Shown here piece by piece: positions 52,936 to 62,777 of a DNA stretch of 64,000 bases (position 1 is the stretch's first letter; each line of letters starts with the position of its first letter). This stretch comes from Nocardia crassostreae. Lineage in GTDB: Bacteria; Actinomycetota; Actinomycetes; Mycobacteriales; Mycobacteriaceae. The translations under genes were made by a program, and so were the position numbers. The notes under the pieces were generated by a model. The model was given only the letters and a program-made list of their open reading frames with translations. It was not told the origin of the DNA and did no database searches. Location: the NCBI RefSeq assembly GCF_001613405.1, contig NZ_BDCH01000014.1, positions 310,001 to 374,000 of the forward strand, written 5' to 3'.

Positions 52936-55900
52936 CCGGATCGCCGCCAACGCGCCCACCGGCGCCAGCTCCAGCCCGCACCGATAGGCATCGTCGAATT
53001 CGGCGGATTCCAATCGGGTGCGCAGCCCTGCGGTGATGCGATCGACGTCGCCGCGTTCGGCCGGTGGCAACGGCAGCCCGACCGAACTCCGTGCCGCGGC
53101 AGCCGATCCCAGCAACAGCGCTGCCTCCACACCCCGGCCGGTCGAACCGAGGACTCCCGCAAGACCTTCCAACGCGAGCGCCATCGCGCGAATGTCACCG
53201 CTGCGCTGCGCGGCCGCCCACCCGTCATGGTGCAGCCGGTAGGCCGCGGCACCATCCCCGCCTTGTTCGGCGATGAATCCGAGTTCGGCCAGCACGAGCG
53301 ACCGGCCCGGCTCGAAGGAGACGGCGGTGAGCCAGCCGAGAGCCGTGCGCAGATGGCTTTCGGCGCCGTCCGCATCACCCGCCCGCCGTGCACCCAGACC
53401 CAACCCGACTTCGGCATGGATCCGACCGGGCTGGTACGCGTGCTCCTCCGCCAGCTCGGCGGCACGCCGATGGTGCGTGCGCGCCCCGTCGTGGTCCCCA
53501 CTCAACATGGCGAGATTCCCCAGCCCCACCAGCCGCAGCACCGCATCGGGCCACAGCCCCAATTCCTCGGCCAGCCCCAGCCCTTCACGCTGAAGCTGTC
53601 GCGCGCGCCCGTAATCGCCCCGTATCTCGGCGAGCGCGGCAAACGGCTCCACCGTCTGCAATCGTCCCCAGTGATCGCCGAGTGCCGCGAACAGCTCGGC
53701 ACTCCGGCGGCCGTCACATTCGAGCGTCGCGATATCCCCGCGCACGTGAGCCTGGTTGGCGCGCACCCCCAGCGCCGCCGCAATCCCCCACCTGTCGTCG
53801 AGCGCCTGGAATTCGACCAGCACCTCGTCGATCACCCGCTCACTCTCAGCCTGGTCCCCGCTCCCGAACAGCGCGAAGCCGAGAAACCACCGCGCCCTGG
53901 CAATCCCACGACGACCGTCCGAATCCCACACGCCGACAACAGACTCCACATCCACACCATCAATCGCCGAACCGATCAATGCGCGAAACCCGTTGTGCCA
54001 CTGACGGGCCTGCACCCACCGCGCACCGGCCGACCGACCGGGATCGGGAGCATCCGCCGCGCCGAGACCCGATGCTGCCACGGGCTCCACGGGACGAGCG
54101 CCGCCCGCTGCGCCAAGTCCCGAAACTGCTGCGGGCGATGCGGGACTGGCGCCGTCTGCTGTGGCCGGGCGGCCGTCCGGGGACGGGCCGAAGGACAGGG
54201 CTGCATCGAAGAACCGGGTGGCCTCTCGTAGGCGTCCGCGCAGGAACCAGGGCCAGGCCAGGGCATTTGCGAGGCGGACGGCATGGTCGGGTGAGGGCTG
54301 CCGGATGGCGGTGTCGAAGGCGCGGCGGAAGTTGGCGGACTCGGTGTCGGCCTGTTGCAGCAGGCGGGGCTGGTGCGGGCCGGGCAGGGTGGACGAAATC
54401 CGTTCGGCGAGTTCGACGTAATGGTCGAGGTGGCGGTGCCGGATCCGCACGGGCTCACCCGCTTCGTGTAGCCGGTCCTGGCCGTAGTCGGCTACCGATT
54501 CGAGCAGTCGGTAGCGCATTCCGGCGGGCGTCTCGACAGGGACGACCAGTGACTTGTCGACCAGGCGGGCGACCAGGTCGAGTATGTCGCCGGGGCTGAC
54601 CGGACCACCCGAGCAGACCGCTTCGATCGCGGTCAGGTCGCTGCTCCCGGCGTGAACCGACAGGCGGCGCAACAGGACCCGTTCGGGTTCGGACAGTAGT
54701 TCCCAGCTCCAGTCGAGCATGGCGCGCAAGGTCTGCTGGCGCGGCGGAGCGCCGCGATAGCCGGTGGTCAGTACCCGGAAACGGTCGTCGAGGCGAGCGA
54801 GCAGATCGCGCACGCCCAGGGTGCGCACGCGGGTGGCCGCCAGTTCCAGGGCCAGCGGAATGCCGTCCAGGCGGCGGCAGATGGTGGCGATGTCCGCGGC
54901 GTTGCCTGCGTCGAGGGTGAATCCCGGCATGGTGGCCGCGACCCGTGTGGTGAACAATCGCACCGCACTCGCCGCCCGGACGTCTCGCAGGTCCCCGGAC
55001 GACTCCGGCACCGACAGCGGCAGCACCGGCCAGATCGCCTCACCCGCAATACCGATCGGCTCCTGACCGGTCGCCAGAATGCGCAGGCCCGGCACGCGCG
55101 CCAACAGCCGCGCGGTCACCTCCGCGACCCCACCGACAAGGTGCTCGCAGTTGTCGAGAACCCGCAGCAACCGCTTTCCCCGCAGCGCCGCGGCCAGCGA
55201 CTCGATCGGCGCGGAGTACACCAGAGTCCGCAGTGCACCGGGCGCGACCGTGACACCGGGTTCCGAGGCGGCGCCGGACTCCAGGACGAGGCCGGACTCC
55301 AGAGCGGAGTTGGAGGCCAGGGCGGCGCCAGGTATCGCGGGTGGGGACCCCCTGATGCCGAGGGCCACCATGATCGCCTCGACCACGAGGGTGATCGTCT
55401 TCGCGGTGTCGGCTACTCGGTCCACGGCGGCCAGTTCGACGAGCCATGCGCCATCGGGGAATTCGGCCGCTGTCTGCCGCGCGGTTTCGAGCGCCAGGCG
55501 GGTTTTGCCGACGCCGCCGGAGCCCGTCAATGTCACATGCCGTGCGGTGGACAGTAGTTCCCGCACCGACGCGACTGCGGCGGCGCGGCCGATCAGTTCG
55601 GTCGGGGGCACGGGCACATTCGTGGGTGGGCTCGCGGGATTGGTGTGCGGGCCGCGTGGGTGGTCGTCCTTTGCCGGTGGCGGGGCTTCGGGGGATGTTT
55701 GCACTGCCAGCATTTCGACATCGAGTGCGGGATCCTGCCGGAGGATGGCCTGTTCGAGCGCGGCGAGTTCCGGTCCGGGGTCGACGCCGAGTTCGGTGGC
55801 CAGGTACGAACGGAATTCGCGGTATCCGGCCAGCGCGGCGGTCCCTTGTCCGGACCCGTAGAGAGCGCGCATGTGTAGTGCGCGCAGGCCTTCGTGCAAG

Positions 55901-56472
55901 GGGTGCGATTCGACCAGTGTGTGCAATTCCCGTGCCACGGTGCGGTGTTCACCCATCGCCAGCCGGGCCGCGGCAGCCAGTTCGAGGGCGGCGAGGCGGG
56001 CCTCCCGCAAACCGGCGATGACGGGTGCGGCGAACTCGGCGTCGGTGTGGCCGGTGTACGGTTCGCCCGCCCACAGGTCCAGCCCGGCCGCGAGCGCCGC
56101 TTGTCGCGCGCGGGAGTCGGCGGTGGTGCGGGCGCGGTCGAGCTGCGCCAGGAATCGGCGGGCGTCCACCGCATCCGGCTCGATGTGCAGCCCGTAACCG
56201 CTGCCGCGCCGCTGCAGTAGCTCACCGGCGCCGGGTTCGGCGGTGTCCAGGGCGCGGCGCAGTTGCCAGACCTTGGTCTGCAGGGCGGCTTCCGGGTCAC
56301 CGGGTCGGCGCACGCGGCCCCACAGGTCGTCGATCAGCCGATCGGTGGAGACCACCCGGCCGTCGTGTGCGAGCAACACCGCCAGCAGGGTGCGGGCTTT
56401 GGCGCCGGGGACGGTGACCTCGCGGCCGTCCTCGGTCCACGCCGCCACCGGCCCCAGCACCACGAAACGCAC
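52861..56472 (-). CDS. SARP/AfsR-type regulator with NB-ARC ATPase and TPR domains
   Basis: About 1203 residues from the GTG at 56472 (VRFVVLGPVAAWTEDGRE is the family's first strand and wing); an ATG at 56544 would add 24 residues. Layout: OmpR-like winged helix about 1-90 and BTAD helices to about 250; Pro-rich linker; an NB-ARC P-loop TLTGSGGVGKTRLALETARQ near 325; the ILDLVARLVDKSLVV winged helix; then tetratricopeptide-like helices to the end. Such proteins activate secondary-metabolite or stress genes. Here it faces a DHA2 exporter. An Ala/Gly/Pro-rich stretch near 54040-54160 interrupts the repeats. Confidence 0.9.
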   Translation of the reverse strand: MRFVVLGPVAAWTEDGREVTVPGAKARTLLAVLLAHDGRVVSTDRLIDDLWGRVRRPGDPEAALQTKVWQLRRALDTAEPGAGELLQRRGSGYGLHIEPDAVDARRFLAQLDRARTTADSRARQAALAAGLDLWAGEPYTGHTDAEFAAPVIAGLREARLAALELAAAARLAMGEHRTVARELHTLVESHPLHEGLRALHMRALYGSGQGTAALAGYREFRSYLATELGVDPGPELAALEQAILRQDPALDVEMLAVQTSPEAPPPAKDDHPRGPHTNPASPPTNVPVPPTELIGRAAAVASVRELLSTARHVTLTGSGGVGKTRLALETARQTAAEFPDGAWLVELAAVDRVADTAKTITLVVEAIMVALGIRGSPPAIPGAALASNSALESGLVLESGAASEPGVTVAPGALRTLVYSAPIESLAAALRGKRLLRVLDNCEHLVGGVAEVTARLLARVPGLRILATGQEPIGIAGEAIWPVLPLSVPESSGDLRDVRAASAVRLFTTRVAATMPGFTLDAGNAADIATICRRLDGIPLALELAATRVRTLGVRDLLARLDDRFRVLTTGYRGAPPRQQTLRAMLDWSWELLSEPERVLLRRLSVHAGSSDLTAIEAVCSGGPVSPGDILDLVARLVDKSLVVPVETPAGMRYRLLESVADYGQDRLHEAGEPVRIRHRHLDHYVELAERISSTLPGPHQPRLLQQADTESANFRRAFDTAIRQPSPDHAVRLANALAWPWFLRGRLREATRFFDAALSFGPSPDGRPATADGASPASPAAVSGLGAAGGARPVEPVAASGLGAADAPDPGRSAGARWVQARQWHNGFRALIGSAIDGVDVESVVGVWDSDGRRGIARARWFLGFALFGSGDQAESERVIDEVLVEFQALDDRWGIAAALGVRANQAHVRGDIATLECDGRRSAELFAALGDHWGRLQTVEPFAALAEIRGDYGRARQLQREGLGLAEELGLWPDAVLRLVGLGNLAMLSGDHDGARTHHRRAAELAEEHAYQPGRIHAEVGLGLGARRAGDADGAESHLRTALGWLTAVSFEPGRSLVLAELGFIAEQGGDGAAAYRLHHDGWAAAQRSGDIRAMALALEGLAGVLGSTGRGVEAALLLGSAAAARSSVGLPLPPAERGDVDRITAGLRTRLESAEFDDAYRCGLELAPVGALAAIRLFDGADDGALVAGDEGVDGRGQFR

Positions 56473-56602
56473 CGCGCCACGGTATCGGACCGCGCCGACA
56501 GATCGAGAGCCGATGGAGAGCGGAGCGAGAGCGGCGGTCGCCATGGTGGATCTCCGCGCCGAGATCGATCCGGACTGGGCGTCTTTCACGAAAGGTTTCG
56601 CT

Positions 56603-58219
56603 GTGACTATCGATGTGCAGGACCAGCGGCGGGCGGGGCCGCGGGAATGGCTCGGGCTGGCCGTGCTCACGCTGCCCACGCTGTTGCTCGCGCTGGATTC
56701 CACCGTGCTGAATCTCGCGGTGCCGCATATCAGCGACGATTTGCGGCCCGGGGCCACCGAGGTGCTGTGGGTGGTCGACATCTACGGGTTCATGATCGCC
56801 GGATTCCTGGTCACCATGGGCACCCTGGGCGACCGGATCGGACGGCGCCGGTTGCTCATGGCCGGTGCGCTCGGGTTCGGGCTCGCGTCCGTGCTGGCCG
56901 CCACCGCGCCCACCATCGAGGTGCTCATCGTGGCGCGGGCGCTGCTGGGCATCACCGGTGCGACGCTCATGCCGTCCACGCTGGCGTTGATCAGCACCAT
57001 GTTCCAGGATGCGCGCCAGCGCGGCGTCGCCATCAGCGTGTGGGTGACGTGCTTCTCCGTGGGTGTGGCGGTCGGCCCGGTGCTGGGCGGCTTGCTGCTC
57101 GAATGGTTCTGGTGGGGTGCGGTTTTCCTGCTCGGTGTGCCGGTCATGGTGGTGCTGCTGATCGCGGCGCCGCTGACGCTGCCGGAATACCGCGATGCGT
57201 CGGCGGGACGTCTGGACACGATCAGCGTCGCCCTGTCCCTGCTGACCGTGCTGCCGATCGTCTACGCCGTCAAAAGCATTGGCGAGCACGGATTCTCGCC
57301 CCTCGCGCTCGGTTCGGGCGTGGTGGGCCTCGTCTTCGGGATCGTCTTCACCCGCCGCCAGCGCATCCTGACCGATCCGCTGCTCGATGTGCGCCTGTTC
57401 GGCGACCGGGCGTTCAGCACCGCGCTGCTGGTCCTGCTGCTCGGCCTCGGCCTGATGGGCGGGCTGTACCTGTTCATCACCCAGTACCTGCAGCTGGTCG
57501 CCGGGCTCACCCCGTTGCGCGCCGGAATGTGGCTGCTGCCCGCAGCATTCGCGCTGATCGTCGCCTCGGCGCTGACCCCGGTGCTCACCCGCCGCATCCG
57601 CCCCGGCTATGTCGTCGCGGCCGCCCTGCTGCTCTCGGTCGCCGGATATCTGCTGATCGCCACCGTCGACGCGGCCGACGGGCTGCCCCGCCTGGTCGTC
57701 GGATTCGTGCTCATCTACACCGGTATCAGCCCCGTCATGGTGCTCGGCACCGACCTCGTCGTCGGCACCGCGCCCCCGGAGAAGGCGGGCTCGGCAGCCG
57801 CCATGTCCGAAACCGGAATGGAATTGGGCATCGGGCTGGGCATCGCCACCCTGGGCAGCGTCGTCGCGGCCGTATACCGCGCGGACATGACCGCCCTGCC
57901 CGCGGGAGTGCCGGACGCGGTTCGCGAAACACTCACGCGCGCCGACGCGACAGCCCGGGAGCTGCCCGCCGACCTCGGCGAACACCTGCTCACCCAGGCG
58001 CGGGCGGCCTTCACCCACGGTCTGAATCTCGCGGGCGGTATCAGCGCGGCGCTCATCGCGGCCATGGCCGTATCCGCCGCGATCCTGCTGCGGCACCTGC
58101 CCGCCGCGGGTGAGACACCAGCGGCAGAGGATCACTCGTTGGCGCACAACGCCGATACGGACGGCAGTGGCACGCGGACCCTGGACGTCGCCCCGCAGAA
58201 CGAGGCACGGCTCGACTAG
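56603..58219 (+). CDS. DHA2-family MFS drug exporter
   Basis: 538 residues with 14 predicted membrane helices. The family markers are LTLPTLLLALDSTVLNLAVP in helix 1 (Asp for proton coupling), GTLGDRIGRRRLLMAGA in the loop between helices 2 and 3, and motif C in VTCFSVGVAVGPVLGGLLLE. This is the QacA/SmvA-like group that pumps cations and antibiotics out with protons. The GTG at 56603 has AAAGG seven bases upstream. It diverges from the AfsR-like regulator, which may control it. A hairpin follows at 58227. Confidence 0.92.
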   Translation: MTIDVQDQRRAGPREWLGLAVLTLPTLLLALDSTVLNLAVPHISDDLRPGATEVLWVVDIYGFMIAGFLVTMGTLGDRIGRRRLLMAGALGFGLASVLAATAPTIEVLIVARALLGITGATLMPSTLALISTMFQDARQRGVAISVWVTCFSVGVAVGPVLGGLLLEWFWWGAVFLLGVPVMVVLLIAAPLTLPEYRDASAGRLDTISVALSLLTVLPIVYAVKSIGEHGFSPLALGSGVVGLVFGIVFTRRQRILTDPLLDVRLFGDRAFSTALLVLLLGLGLMGGLYLFITQYLQLVAGLTPLRAGMWLLPAAFALIVASALTPVLTRRIRPGYVVAAALLLSVAGYLLIATVDAADGLPRLVVGFVLIYTGISPVMVLGTDLVVGTAPPEKAGSAAAMSETGMELGIGLGIATLGSVVAAVYRADMTALPAGVPDAVRETLTRADATARELPADLGEHLLTQARAAFTHGLNLAGGISAALIAAMAVSAAILLRHLPAAGETPAAEDHSLAHNADTDGSGTRTLDVAPQNEARLD

Positions 58220-58226
58220 CGGCGCG

Positions 58227-58256
58227 GGACCGGCGCATCCAGCCCCGCGCCGGTCC
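58227..58256 (+). terminator. Hairpin terminator after the DHA2 exporter
   Basis: 10-base perfect arms 58227-58236 (GGACCGGCGC) and 58247-58256, beginning seven bases after the stop. Confidence 0.75.
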
Positions 58257-58574
58257 GCGTAGCCTAGGTCAGAGCCTCGCGCCGGTGCTTGGTGCCCAGT
58301 ACCTGGTGCCACGACCGAAACACAGGCAGCAGAGGTCTATTCGGCCCGATCTAATGGTCGGCCCACCGGTCGAGCGGTCCGGTGCGGTACCATTGGGCGC
58401 GCCCTCACCGGGTGGACGACGTGCTGGAACCGGCATTCGCCGATCTCGTGCAGGGCAACGAAGTGCGCTACACCGCCGCCTGCCCGGCCGATCGACGGGT
58501 CGCTCCCGCCGCATGGGCCCCTGCCGGGGCCGAGCCGCGACCGGCCCGGCGCGCGGCAGTAGGCTCTGGCACTT
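58257..58574. other. Gene-free spacer before the yaeQ-like gene
   Basis: About 318 bases without a supported gene. No promoter or repeat is evident beyond a few GC-rich direct words. Confidence 0.45.
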
Positions 58575-59117
58575 ATGGCCCTCAGCGCAACCCTGCACCA
58601 CTTCGCCGTCCAGCTCGCCGACGTCGATCGCGGCGTGTACGAGGACCTGGAGTTGCGGGTCGCGCGGCATCCGTCGGAGACCGTCGAGTTCATGCTCACC
58701 CGGGTGCTGGCGTACTGCCTGGAATATGAGGAGGGCATCACCTTCAGCGAGGGTGGGGTGTCCTCCACCGATGAACCGGCCGTGCTGGTGCGCGACCTCA
58801 CGGGGCGCATTACCGCCTGGATCGAGATCGGCGCGCCGGATGCGGATCGGGTGCATCGGGGCAGCAAGCTGGCCGATCGGACCGCGGTGTATACCCATCG
58901 CGATCCGATGAAGGTGCTGGCGCAGTTGTCCGGCAAGCGGATTCATCGCGCGGAGACGATTCCGCTCTACAGCCTCGACCGCGAGTTCATCGATGCGGCG
59001 GCCGCGTCGATCGACCGGCGCAATACCCTCAGCGTGTCGGTCACCGAACGCGAACTGTTCCTCGACCTCAACGGCACCAGCCTGGGCACCACCGTGGAGC
59101 GGCAGCTGCTCGGCTGA
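58575..59117 (+). CDS. YaeQ-family protein
   Basis: 180 residues, a compact alpha/beta protein of the YaeQ family (ATLHHFAVQLADVDRGVYED at the start, then LEYEEGITFSEGGVSSTDEP, and the AVYTHRDPMKVLAQLSGKRI block). The fold is related to PD-(D/E)XK nucleases; the Glu-x-Gly-x and Trp-x-Glu-x-Gly segments (ITAWIEIGAPDADRVH) are where the acidic ligands lie. In E. coli, YaeQ was linked to suppressing RfaH loss. The role here is unknown. It is convergent with soxR, three bases apart. Confidence 0.88.
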   Translation: MALSATLHHFAVQLADVDRGVYEDLELRVARHPSETVEFMLTRVLAYCLEYEEGITFSEGGVSSTDEPAVLVRDLTGRITAWIEIGAPDADRVHRGSKLADRTAVYTHRDPMKVLAQLSGKRIHRAETIPLYSLDREFIDAAAASIDRRNTLSVSVTERELFLDLNGTSLGTTVERQLLG

Positions 59118-59119
59118 GT

Positions 59120-59578
59120 TCAGAGTTCGTCGTCGGGATGCAGCAGCCGCTGCGGCCCGGCGCCGTGCGCGGCGAGAGTGTCGCTGGGATTGAGCACGTA
59201 GCAGCGCCGCAATGACAGGCAGCCGCAGCCGATACAGCCGGTGAGTTCACGCTGCAGCTGCTCGATCTCGCGGCGGCGCGCCTCGAGGTGATCGCTCCAG
59301 CGTTTCGCTATGCGATCCCAATCGCGTTTGCTCGGCATGCGTTCCTCGGGCAGCCCGTCGAAGGCCTCCGCCACTTCGGCCAGCGGAATGCCCAGGCGTT
59401 TGGCGAACAGCACCAGCGACAATCGGCGCAGCACATGACGCGGGTAGCGGCGTTGATTGCCGGAGGTGCGGACCGAGGTGATCAGCCCCTGCTCCTCGTA
59501 GAAGCGGACGGCCGAGGTGGCCACGCCCGCGCGGTGAGCGAGCTCGCCGATGGTGAGCAGATCGGTGGGTGCGGCCAT
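59120..59578 (-). CDS. soxR: Redox-sensitive activator SoxR
   Basis: 152 residues, MerR family. The winged helix (LLTIGELAHRAGVATSAVRF) and dimer coiled coil are followed by the [2Fe-2S] site: Cys115, Cys118, Cys120 and Cys126 in CIGCGCLSLRRC, the exact CxxCxCx5C pattern. SoxR senses redox-active compounds such as phenazines and quinones. In actinobacteria it controls exporters and oxidoreductases. The divergent MFS gene is the obvious target, with a SoxR-box between them. Confidence 0.96.
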   Translation of the reverse strand: MAAPTDLLTIGELAHRAGVATSAVRFYEEQGLITSVRTSGNQRRYPRHVLRRLSLVLFAKRLGIPLAEVAEAFDGLPEERMPSKRDWDRIAKRWSDHLEARRREIEQLQRELTGCIGCGCLSLRRCYVLNPSDTLAAHGAGPQRLLHPDDEL

Positions 59579-59593
59579 GGATCTTCTCTCTTG

Positions 59594-59613
59594 ACTTCAA
59601 GTTCTCTTGAAGT
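59594..59613. promoter_or_regulatory. SoxR box
   Basis: Perfect palindrome ACTTCAAG (59594-59601), TTCT, CTTGAAGT (59606-59613), preceded by TTGA as in the stretched -35/-10 spacer of MerR-family promoters. It sits between soxR (59578) and the MFS gene (59629). Confidence 0.88.
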
Positions 59614-59628
59614 TCTAGCGTAGCGCGA

Positions 59629-61149
59629 GTGACTGCAACTTCCTCGAATGCCCAGGCGAGAGCGGACAATACGCCGGATGACGCCGAGCCGGAACAGACA
59701 GGCGAAGGTACCGGACGCTGGTCGGAGCTGTTCGCCGGGCGCTATCTGGCCACCGTGGCGATCCTCGCGGGCGGTGTGGCGCTGTACGCTATGAACCTCT
59801 ATTTCACCGCCGCGCTCATGCCCTCGATCGTCGAGAACATCGGTGGGGAGCGCTATTACGCGTGGGTCGCGACCGGATTCCTCATGGCCGCGGTCATTGC
59901 GTCCATGCTGGTCAGCCGGTTCCTCGCGGGGTGGGGCGCGGCGGCGGCCTACCTCACCGGTTTCCTGGTTTTCGCAGCCGGTGCGGCGATCAATGCGCTG
60001 AGCCCGACCATGGAGATCCTCATTGCGGGCCGCGTGGTGCAGGGCTTCGGCGGCGGGCTGCTGGCCGGGCCCGGCTACGCCGTCATCAGAACCGCACTGC
60101 CGGATCATCTCTGGGCGCGGGCGGCCGGACTCGTCTCGGCCATGTGGGGTGTGGGCACCCTCGTCGGCCCGGCCCTGGGCGGTGTCTTCGCCGAGCTGGG
60201 TTTGTGGCGCTGGGCGTACGGGCTGCTGCTCGCCGTCGCGCTGCTGCTGGCGGCGCTCACCCGGAAAGCCTTGCCGCGCACCACACAATCTTCGGGTGAG
60301 CACAGCCCGATTCCGGTGACGCCGCTGGTGCTGCTGACGCTGGCGGCGAGCGCGTTCAGCCTTAGTTCCACGGTCGCGCCGGTCGCGCCGACCGTCATCG
60401 CCCTGGGCGTGGGCGCGCTGTTGATCGCGGCCTTCCTCGTAGTCGAGCGGACGGGATCGGTGAGCGTTCTGCCGCGACTCACCTACACCCGCGGCACCGG
60501 TCTCAAATGGGTCTATCTCACCGTCGCCGCACTGTGCGCGGGCGTGATGACCGAGAATTTCATTCCGCTGTTCGGCCAGAAACTGGGCGGCCTCTCCCCG
60601 CTGGTGGCCGGACTGCTCGGCGCCGCCCTCTCGGTGGAATGGGTTGTAGCCCAGCTCTTCAGCGTGAATCTCGCCGCCGTCGGCGCCCGCCGCGCGATCC
60701 GCATTGCCCCGCTCCTACTCACCGGCGGCCTGGTCGCCTACGGTCTGCTGCAAACCGACCATGCCTCGACGGCGATCGTCATCGTCTGGGCCGCTGTTCT
60801 CTTCCTCGCGGGCATGGGCATCGGTCTGGCCTTCCCGCATCTGAGCGTCGCCGCCATGAGCAGCACCGACGACCCGGCCGAGGGCGCGAAGGCCGCGGCC
60901 GCCCTCAACACCACCCAGTTGATCGCCTACGCCGTGACCTCCGCCATCGTCGGCACCCTCATCCGGCTCGGCGATGCGTCCCTGGTGGATTCGGCCCGCC
61001 TCATGACCTTCGGTATCGCGGTGCTCACCGCGCTGGGCACGGCCACCGCGATACTGGCCACCCGACGGTCACGGCGTGGCGGGCACGACCGGCGGGACGT
61101 AGTCGAAGGTCATGCCCAGCAGCCACACGAGCAGCAGGACCACCGGTAG
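59629..61149 (+). CDS. MFS transporter controlled by SoxR
   Basis: 506 residues with about 14 hydrophobic helices. Start at the GTG at 59629. Helix 1 has GGVALYAMNLYFTAALMPSI; motif-like loops include ASMLVSRFLAGWGAAAAYLT and GRVVQGFGGGLLAGPGYAVI; AMWGVGTLVGPALGGVFAEL in helix 5 is motif C, typical of drug:H+ antiporters. The C-terminus is Arg/His/Gln-rich, and its last 81 bases overlap the 3' end of the opposing atoE-like gene. It probably exports redox-active toxins, with SoxR as activator. Confidence 0.9.
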   Translation: MTATSSNAQARADNTPDDAEPEQTGEGTGRWSELFAGRYLATVAILAGGVALYAMNLYFTAALMPSIVENIGGERYYAWVATGFLMAAVIASMLVSRFLAGWGAAAAYLTGFLVFAAGAAINALSPTMEILIAGRVVQGFGGGLLAGPGYAVIRTALPDHLWARAAGLVSAMWGVGTLVGPALGGVFAELGLWRWAYGLLLAVALLLAALTRKALPRTTQSSGEHSPIPVTPLVLLTLAASAFSLSSTVAPVAPTVIALGVGALLIAAFLVVERTGSVSVLPRLTYTRGTGLKWVYLTVAALCAGVMTENFIPLFGQKLGGLSPLVAGLLGAALSVEWVVAQLFSVNLAAVGARRAIRIAPLLLTGGLVAYGLLQTDHASTAIVIVWAAVLFLAGMGIGLAFPHLSVAAMSSTDDPAEGAKAAAALNTTQLIAYAVTSAIVGTLIRLGDASLVDSARLMTFGIAVLTALGTATAILATRRSRRGGHDRRDVVEGHAQQPHEQQDHR

Positions 61150-62532
61150 GTGGAACAGGAACTGCAGGAACGTGAATCCGACCAGGTCCCGGGCGCGTAG
61201 GCGCAGGACGGCCAGCAGCGGCAGCATGAAGAACGGGTTGATGAGATTCGGCAGCGCCTCGGCGACATTGTAGATCTGGACCGTCCAGCCGAGGTTCATC
61301 TGGACATCGGTCGAGGCCTGCATGACATAGGGGGCCTCGACCAGCAATTTTCCGCCGCCGGAGGGAATGAAGATGCCCAGTACCACTGTGTAGAGGGCGA
61401 TCACGACGGCGAAGGCGCCGCCGCCACCGATAGTGGTGAAGAACTCCGCCAGATGGTGCGAAACGGTATACCCGCCACGGCCTTTCGCCTTGGTGAGAAT
61501 GGCGGCCATGGCGGCGTACAGCGGGAACTGCACGAGGATCCCGGCCGTGGCGGGCACGGCGAGCGAGACCGCCTGCAGGAACTTACGCGGGGTCCCGTGC
61601 AGCACCAGGCCCAGCATGAGGAATACGAGCAGATAGCCGTTGAGGCTGCTGACCACGGTGAGCACCGGCTTGGCGGCGAGCTGGGAGATCAGCCAGCCCA
61701 GTGTCAGTATTCCGGCCAGGATCGGCAGGACGCGGCTGTATTCGAGCCACTCCCCCGGGCGCGACCGCGGGGCCACCTCGGCGAGCTGGTCGTCCAGGTC
61801 GACCTCCAGATCCGCGGCGGTCTTGATGGCCGCGCCCTTCGGCGCCGAGAAGTGCGCGATCACCACGGTGATCGCCATGATGATCGCGCAGGTGAGCAGC
61901 GACTGCCAGGTGAAGATGGTGGTCCCGAAATCGAGGACGCCGGTGATCTTCAGCAGCGCGGGCGGCAAGGAGGCCGCGGTAGCCTGCAATTGGGCGGCCG
62001 AGGACGAAATGCCCAGCGCCCAGACCGCTCCCAGTCCCATGAACGCCGCCGCGCCGAGCGCACGGTAGTCCACGCGCAGGTCGGTGCGGCGCGCGATGGC
62101 CCGCGCCAGCAGGCCGCCGAAGACCAGGCTCAGTCCCCAGTTCAGGAAGGAGATCGACATGGACAGGAACGCAACGAAACTCACCGCGCTGGCGGCGGCG
62201 CGCGGCACGGTGGCCAGCCGGTCGATGAGCCTGGCGATGGGCGGCGAAGTGGCGATGACGTAGCCGGTGAGCACCACCATGGCCATCTGCAAGGTGAAGG
62301 CGGTCAGATCCCAGAACCCGTCGCCGAACGCATTCGCCACCGTGCGCGGCGACGAACCATTGGCCAGCGCGGCCACGGCCACGATGACCACGCCCGCCAG
62401 GGCGACGACATACGCGTCGGGGAACCATTTCTCGGTCCACCGAGCGAGCGATTGCGCGATCCGCGCGAGCCCTTTCTCCGAACTGGCCGCCTCGTTCTTG
62501 TCGGGGCTGGTGTCTGCGCTGGCGGACGTCAT
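61069..62532 (-). CDS. atoE: Short-chain fatty acid transporter, AtoE family
   Basis: 487 residues, 12 or so helices. It has the family-specific FSAPKGAAIKTAADLE linker region, LVQFPLYAAMAAILTKAKGR and GIFIPSGGGKLLVEAPYVMQ segments. AtoE takes up acetoacetate or short fatty acids. The start ATG at 62532 has AGGAGGAACGCC upstream. Next to it, divergently, is an acyl-CoA synthetase, which fits uptake followed by activation. The 3' end overlaps the MFS gene by 81 bases. Confidence 0.92.
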   Translation of the reverse strand: MTSASADTSPDKNEAASSEKGLARIAQSLARWTEKWFPDAYVVALAGVVIVAVAALANGSSPRTVANAFGDGFWDLTAFTLQMAMVVLTGYVIATSPPIARLIDRLATVPRAAASAVSFVAFLSMSISFLNWGLSLVFGGLLARAIARRTDLRVDYRALGAAAFMGLGAVWALGISSSAAQLQATAASLPPALLKITGVLDFGTTIFTWQSLLTCAIIMAITVVIAHFSAPKGAAIKTAADLEVDLDDQLAEVAPRSRPGEWLEYSRVLPILAGILTLGWLISQLAAKPVLTVVSSLNGYLLVFLMLGLVLHGTPRKFLQAVSLAVPATAGILVQFPLYAAMAAILTKAKGRGGYTVSHHLAEFFTTIGGGGAFAVVIALYTVVLGIFIPSGGGKLLVEAPYVMQASTDVQMNLGWTVQIYNVAEALPNLINPFFMLPLLAVLRLRARDLVGFTFLQFLFHLPVVLLLVWLLGMTFDYVPPVVPATP

Positions 62533-62777
62533 ACCGGCGTTCCTCCTCTTTCTGCTCTCACACCCGAGCCCGCGCGGCGCGTGTGACGCGCGGCACAGGG
62601 CTCGGTCGCCGAGTATCGATCACCCACTCGTGTGCGGACAAGAACGAAAAACGCACGGGGTATCTGCGAATTTGCAGATATATCCCGGCGGAGTCCGCGC
62701 GGTTACTGCCCGATTACCGCCGGTCGATACCGTGAGGTGTCGAAATGCAGTGCGCCACAGCTGTTTCAGGGGATGCC

